From positions 1 to 9,276 of the forward strand of contig JANWHO010000179.1 of NCBI GenBank assembly GCA_025450375.1: 9,276 nucleotides of DNA, given 5' to 3'. Below are positions 7,187-9,276 of this stretch, in pieces; the first letter of the stretch is position 1, and each line of letters begins with the position of its first letter. This stretch comes from Chloroflexota bacterium (GTDB lineage: Bacteria > Chloroflexota > UBA5177 > JANWHV01). A model generated the notes under the pieces. It saw only the letters and a program-made list of their open reading frames with translations, was not told where the DNA came from and did not search any database. Made by a program: the position numbers and the translations under genes.

Positions 7187-7882
7187 TCAGCCTACGATGC
7201 GGGCGCGCAGCGCGTCCGGCCGCACCAGCACGATGCGTCGATCGTCCAGGGCGATCAACTCGCGTTCGGCGAACCAATGAAGGAGGCGATTGACGCTAAC
7301 GCGGGTCGCCCCCACCATACCGCCCAACTCGGTCTGGGTCAGTTGCAGATCGATCTCCACCCCACGCGCCGTGGGGCGGCCATATTGCTCGCCGAGGCGG
7401 AGCAAGGTGCGTGCCAGGCGGCCCGGAATATCGAGGAACATCAGATCCTCCACCTGGGCACTGAGCCGGCGCACCCTGGCGGTCAAATCCCCCAAGAGGA
7501 GGAGCGCGGCGTCCGGCTGCTCGCGCAGGAAGGCCACGAAGCCGGCCCGATCGAGAGTCAGCAGGCGCGACAGCTCCAGGGACGTGGCGGCGGCGGAACG
7601 AGGGGCGCCATCCAGGAGCGCCAGTTCGCCAAACACCTCTCCGGGCCCAAGAACAGTAAAGATCGCCTCCTTCCCCTCGCTGGAGAAGGTGCTGATCTTG
7701 ATCCGCCCCGATTTCAGGACGAACAGGCTGGTGCCGGGATCGTCCTTCTGAAAGAGCACCTCGCCCTTCCGAAAGGTGCGGACCCGCACCCGGCTGGCCA
7801 ACGCGGTGATAGCTTGATCTGGGAGCCCGGCGAACAACGAGACTTGACGCAGGGCGGCGAACTGAGGCGACTCGGATGACAT
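7187..7882 (-). CDS. Crp/Fnr-family transcription regulator
   Basis: The 231-residue protein has the two-domain Crp layout. Residues about 11-125 form a cyclic-nucleotide-binding-type beta barrel with FRKGEVLF (37-44), LFVLKSGRIKI (53-63) and the phosphate cassette G85-E86 ... R95-S96 (FGELALLDGAPRSA). That cassette matches the cAMP-binding signature, so ligand binding is possible, though not proven by motif alone. A dimerisation helix follows (about 126-150). The winged helix-turn-helix has its helices at about 182-205 (LTQTELGGMVGATRVSVNRLL). The protein has no cysteine, which excludes an Fnr-type iron-sulfur sensor. A GAGGGGAG site (7886-7893) lies 3 bases before the ATG. It is first in an operon with the SDR, which it may control together with itself. 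Confidence 0.92.
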   Translation of the reverse strand: MSSESPQFAALRQVSLFAGLPDQAITALASRVRVRTFRKGEVLFQKDDPGTSLFVLKSGRIKISTFSSEGKEAIFTVLGPGEVFGELALLDGAPRSAAATSLELSRLLTLDRAGFVAFLREQPDAALLLLGDLTARVRRLSAQVEDLMFLDIPGRLARTLLRLGEQYGRPTARGVEIDLQLTQTELGGMVGATRVSVNRLLHWFAERELIALDDRRIVLVRPDALRARIVG

Positions 7883-7949
7883 AGGCTCCCCTCATGGGCA
7901 CATGGCAACCTGGGCCGCCACGCCATCAGGCGGCGCCATACCTTGGGGC

Positions 7950-7979
7950 ATTGTAGTGGCGAGACCGGATCACGGTCAA
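7950..7979 (-). promoter_or_regulatory. sigma70-like promoter of the Crp/Fnr-SDR operon
   Basis: On the minus strand TTGACC (7979-7974) and TACAAT (7955-7950) each match consensus at 5 of 6 positions, with an 18-base spacer, preceded by AT-rich TTAATA. The start would be near 7943, giving a leader of about 60 bases to the ATG at 7882. This is the best promoter in the window. Confidence 0.62.
7963..7977. promoter_or_regulatory. dyad overlapping the -35 of the Crp/Fnr promoter, possible operator
   Basis: GACCG (7963-7967) and CGGTC (7973-7977) are perfect inverted repeats around GATCA. The right arm overlaps the -35 hexamer and the rest lies in the spacer, where a bound dimer would block RNA polymerase. 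It does not match TGTGA-N6-TCACA, so recognition by the adjacent Crp/Fnr protein is only a guess from position. Confidence 0.35.
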
Positions 7980-8066
7980 TATTAACAGGTTTTGAAGGCG
8001 CCTCGCGATTGCGGATGTGCGGCGGATCGGGGTTGCAGCCGCAAGGCAGGGGCGCGGGTCTCCAGG

Positions 8067-8228
8067 CATCATCATTGCCCACAAATCACGCTGGTACGCG
8101 CTTTTGGTAGGGGCACCGGGTACCCTCCGGGTGATGGGTGCCCTTGGCGACCCGCACGAGGACACCCACAAGGGGTGCCCCTACCTGGCTGCTTCCTCTG
8201 GAGAGGAAAATGTGGGTAATGATGAGGT
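8067..8228. mobile_element. MITE-like non-coding element with terminal inverted repeats and flanking direct repeats
   Basis: The left end CATCATCATTGCCCACA (8067-8083) and the complement of the right end at 8211-8227 match at 15 of 17 positions. TCTCCAGGC occurs directly on both sides (8059-8067 and 8229-8237), as a 9-bp target duplication would; the exact boundary is uncertain by 1-2 bases. Removing the insert restores GCGGG-TCTCCAGG-CCCGC, itself a small palindrome. The element holds no credible ORF, so it could only move with a transposase encoded elsewhere. It sits between the Crp/Fnr promoter and the M20 gene's 3' end. Confidence 0.5.
8106..8185. repeat. 80-bp palindromic repeat with GGTAGGGGCACC ends
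   Basis: The ends GGTAGGGGCACC (8106-8117) and GGTGCCCCTACC (8174-8185) are perfect 12-bp inverted repeats. Inside, TGGGTG (8135-8140) and CACCCA (8163-8168) form a second nested pair, and GGGTACCC near the left arm is self-complementary. It is non-coding and sits in the middle of the MITE-like element. GTAGGGGC-type palindromic repeats are common as dispersed intergenic elements in some GC-rich bacterial phyla; only one copy is in this window. Confidence 0.68.
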
Positions 8229-8320
8229 TCTCCAGGCCCGCTTGGTTCGGCGACGGATCGCCATCCAAGGTAGCGCCGTGGCCGCGGGTGGGGGGCGTCC
8301 GCGCCCAGCGGGCCTGGAGA
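8229..8320. repeat. 92-bp structured inverted repeat, three-stem fold
   Basis: TCTCCAGGCCCGCT (8229-8242) and AGCGGGCCTGGAGA (8307-8320) form a perfect 14-bp outer stem. Between them are two further hairpins. One runs 8241-8269: CTTGG pairs with CCAAG and GGCGA with TCGCC around CGGA. The other runs 8293-8306: GGGCG pairs with CGCCC around TCCG. The first hairpin's outer pair overlaps the last bases of the outer stem, so not all pairs form at once. It lies just 3' of the M20 gene and could be a processed 3' RNA structure or DNA hairpin. No U-tract follows, so it is not a standard terminator. Confidence 0.45.
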
Positions 8321-8354
8321 CCGGCACTCCTAAAACGTGCTCTCGCCATTCACG

Positions 8355-9276
8355 CTATCGCGCGCCCAAATGCGCGAGCAGCTTACCATACGCCACCCGC
8401 CCGCGCGTAAAACTTTCCAGGCGGTAGAACTCGTTGGGAGCGTGGATCTGCTCGTCCATCAGACCAAAGGCGTAGCTCACGGTGTAGGCTCCCAGATGTT
8501 CCTGGAACAGCTCGCATACCGGAATGCTCCCGCCGGTTCTGGTGTAATAGGGCGCCTTCCCATACACCTCCTCCAGCACTTCGGCCGCTGCCTGGTTGCC
8601 CCAGTGGTCGGCGGGTATCGCATAGGGCTTGGCCTGCCCTGGCAACCGCGACACCGTCGCCGTAACCCCTGGGGTGAGATGGCGCTTGACATGCGCGGCC
8701 AGCAGTTCGGCAATGGCGGCGGGGTCTTGATTGGGAACGAGTCGGCAGGTGATTTTGGCGTGCGCCTCGCTGGGCAGCACCGTCTTGGTTCCCGCCCCTT
8801 GAAAACCGCCCCAGATCCCGTTCACCTCCAGGGTGGGCCGCGCCCAAAGCTGCTCGGCCGGCGTATAACCTGGCTCACCGACCAGCGAGGCGATCCCAAG
8901 ACTTGCGGCGTAGGCAGCCTCGTCGAAAGGCACGGCGGCGATGTGGGCCCGCTCCGCGTTCGTGAGCGGCACCACCGTATCATAAAAGCCTTCCACCAGG
9001 ATCTTTCCCTCGGGAGAGCGCATGGAATCGAGCAGATGGACCAGAGCGTGAATCGGATTGGCGACGGCGCCGCCGAACACGCCCGAGTGAAGGTCGGCGC
9101 CCGCGCCCTTCACGTCAATCTGCACTCCAGACAGTCCCTTGCAGGCCACGCCAATCAATGGCTGGTCCTCGTCATGCTGTCCCCCATCGGCGCTGAGCAC
9201 CAGATCGCAGGCGAACAGCTCACGATGCGCCGCCAGGAACGCGGGGAGTTGGGGACTGCCAATCTCCTCTTGCCCC
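8355..9276 (-). CDS. M20-family metallodipeptidase, partial (N-terminus off the right edge)
   Basis: The frame is open from the right edge, giving 306 visible residues of a protein normally about 450-470 long. The first visible residues, GQEEIGS, are the catalytic region: E3 should be the general base and E4 a metal ligand. D30 in SADGG is the next metal ligand. H63 in DLHSG corresponds to the substrate-binding His of the lid domain in carnosinase-like enzymes. Then come RPTLEVNGIWGG, TGGSIPV, and H278 in EQIHAPNE, the last metal ligand. The upstream part with the first His-Asp ligands is outside the window. It probably hydrolyses dipeptides or N-acyl amino acids in the cytoplasm. An apparent GTG start at 9200 is internal and not the true start. 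Confidence 0.92.
   Translation of the reverse strand, partial: GQEEIGSPQLPAFLAAHRELFACDLVLSADGGQHDEDQPLIGVACKGLSGVQIDVKGAGADLHSGVFGGAVANPIHALVHLLDSMRSPEGKILVEGFYDTVVPLTNAERAHIAAVPFDEAAYAASLGIASLVGEPGYTPAEQLWARPTLEVNGIWGGFQGAGTKTVLPSEAHAKITCRLVPNQDPAAIAELLAAHVKRHLTPGVTATVSRLPGQAKPYAIPADHWGNQAAAEVLEEVYGKAPYYTRTGGSIPVCELFQEHLGAYTVSYAFGLMDEQIHAPNEFYRLESFTRGRVAYGKLLAHLGAR

Larger units (their letters stand above)
7883..8354. other. 472-bp gene-free intergenic region
   Basis: No reading frame here has a ribosome site, homologous-looking protein or neighbour support. It contains the Crp/Fnr leader and promoter (to 7979), an unremarkable stretch (7980-8053), then the nested repeats (8054-8320). It ends with about 34 bases before the M20 stop in which I see nothing. 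Confidence 0.7.

Noticed and set aside
6932..7879. Plus-strand 315-codon frame across the SDR and Crp/Fnr genes
   Set aside because: It spans two well-supported minus-strand genes and their junction, and shows no motif.
8054..8320. CRISPR array
   Set aside because: The repeats are inverted and nested rather than regularly spaced direct repeats, and no cas gene is present.
8017..8427. Plus-strand 136-codon frame through the intergenic repeats
   Set aside because: It reads through the palindromic repeats and into the antisense of the M20 gene, with no ribosome site or protein-like composition.
9198..9200. GTG as start of the M20 peptidase
   Set aside because: The frame continues upstream with the catalytic GQEEIGS motif to the window edge, so the gene is truncated, not short.

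Overview
The window is GC-rich, gene-dense bacterial DNA. The gene mix fits a Chloroflexota-type (or similar deep-branching Gram-positive-like) soil or thermal bacterium: a GAF/HisKA_3 histidine kinase, a Thr/Pro-rich membrane-anchored stalk protein, a GH4 sugar enzyme, an M20 dipeptidase, and intergenic repeats with GTAGGGGCAC ends. This assignment is inference from gene types and composition; no rRNA, tRNA or ribosomal protein gene is present to test it.

Layout, left to right. (1) The left edge (1-340, minus) holds most of an Xre/MbcA/ParS-type antitoxin; its likely toxin partner would lie outside the window. (2) A divergent promoter region (341-504) separates it from a two-gene plus-strand signalling operon: a soluble GAF-domain histidine kinase (505-2079) and a stand-alone receiver protein (2113-2520). 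(3) A minus-strand pair follows: a GH4 NAD/metal-dependent glycosidase (3445-4743) and, downstream of it, a PHP-domain phosphoesterase-like protein (2577-3332). (4) A plus-strand gene (4945-6420) encodes a single-pass membrane protein with a beta-sandwich-like N-terminal domain, a long Thr/Pro/Ser stalk and a second small domain. It meets the SDR gene head to tail with one base between the stop codons. (5) A minus-strand operon has its own good promoter and a promoter-overlapping dyad: a Crp/Fnr regulator (7187-7882), then an SDR oxidoreductase (6422-7174). (6) A 472-bp gene-free stretch (7883-8354) carries nested repeats. (7) The right edge holds the C-terminal two thirds of an M20 dipeptidase (8355-9276, minus).

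The genes look like separate small transcription units rather than one pathway. GH4 and PHP are probably co-transcribed. The Crp/Fnr protein probably controls its own operon with the SDR. The kinase and receiver form a two-component pair with no DNA-binding output in view.

The most unusual part is the 8.05-8.32 kb intergenic region. It contains a MITE-like element of about 161 bp with 15/17-matching terminal inverted repeats, flanked by 9-bp direct repeats. Inside it is an 80-bp palindromic element with perfect 12-bp ends. Immediately beside it is a three-stem structure closed by a perfect 14-bp stem.
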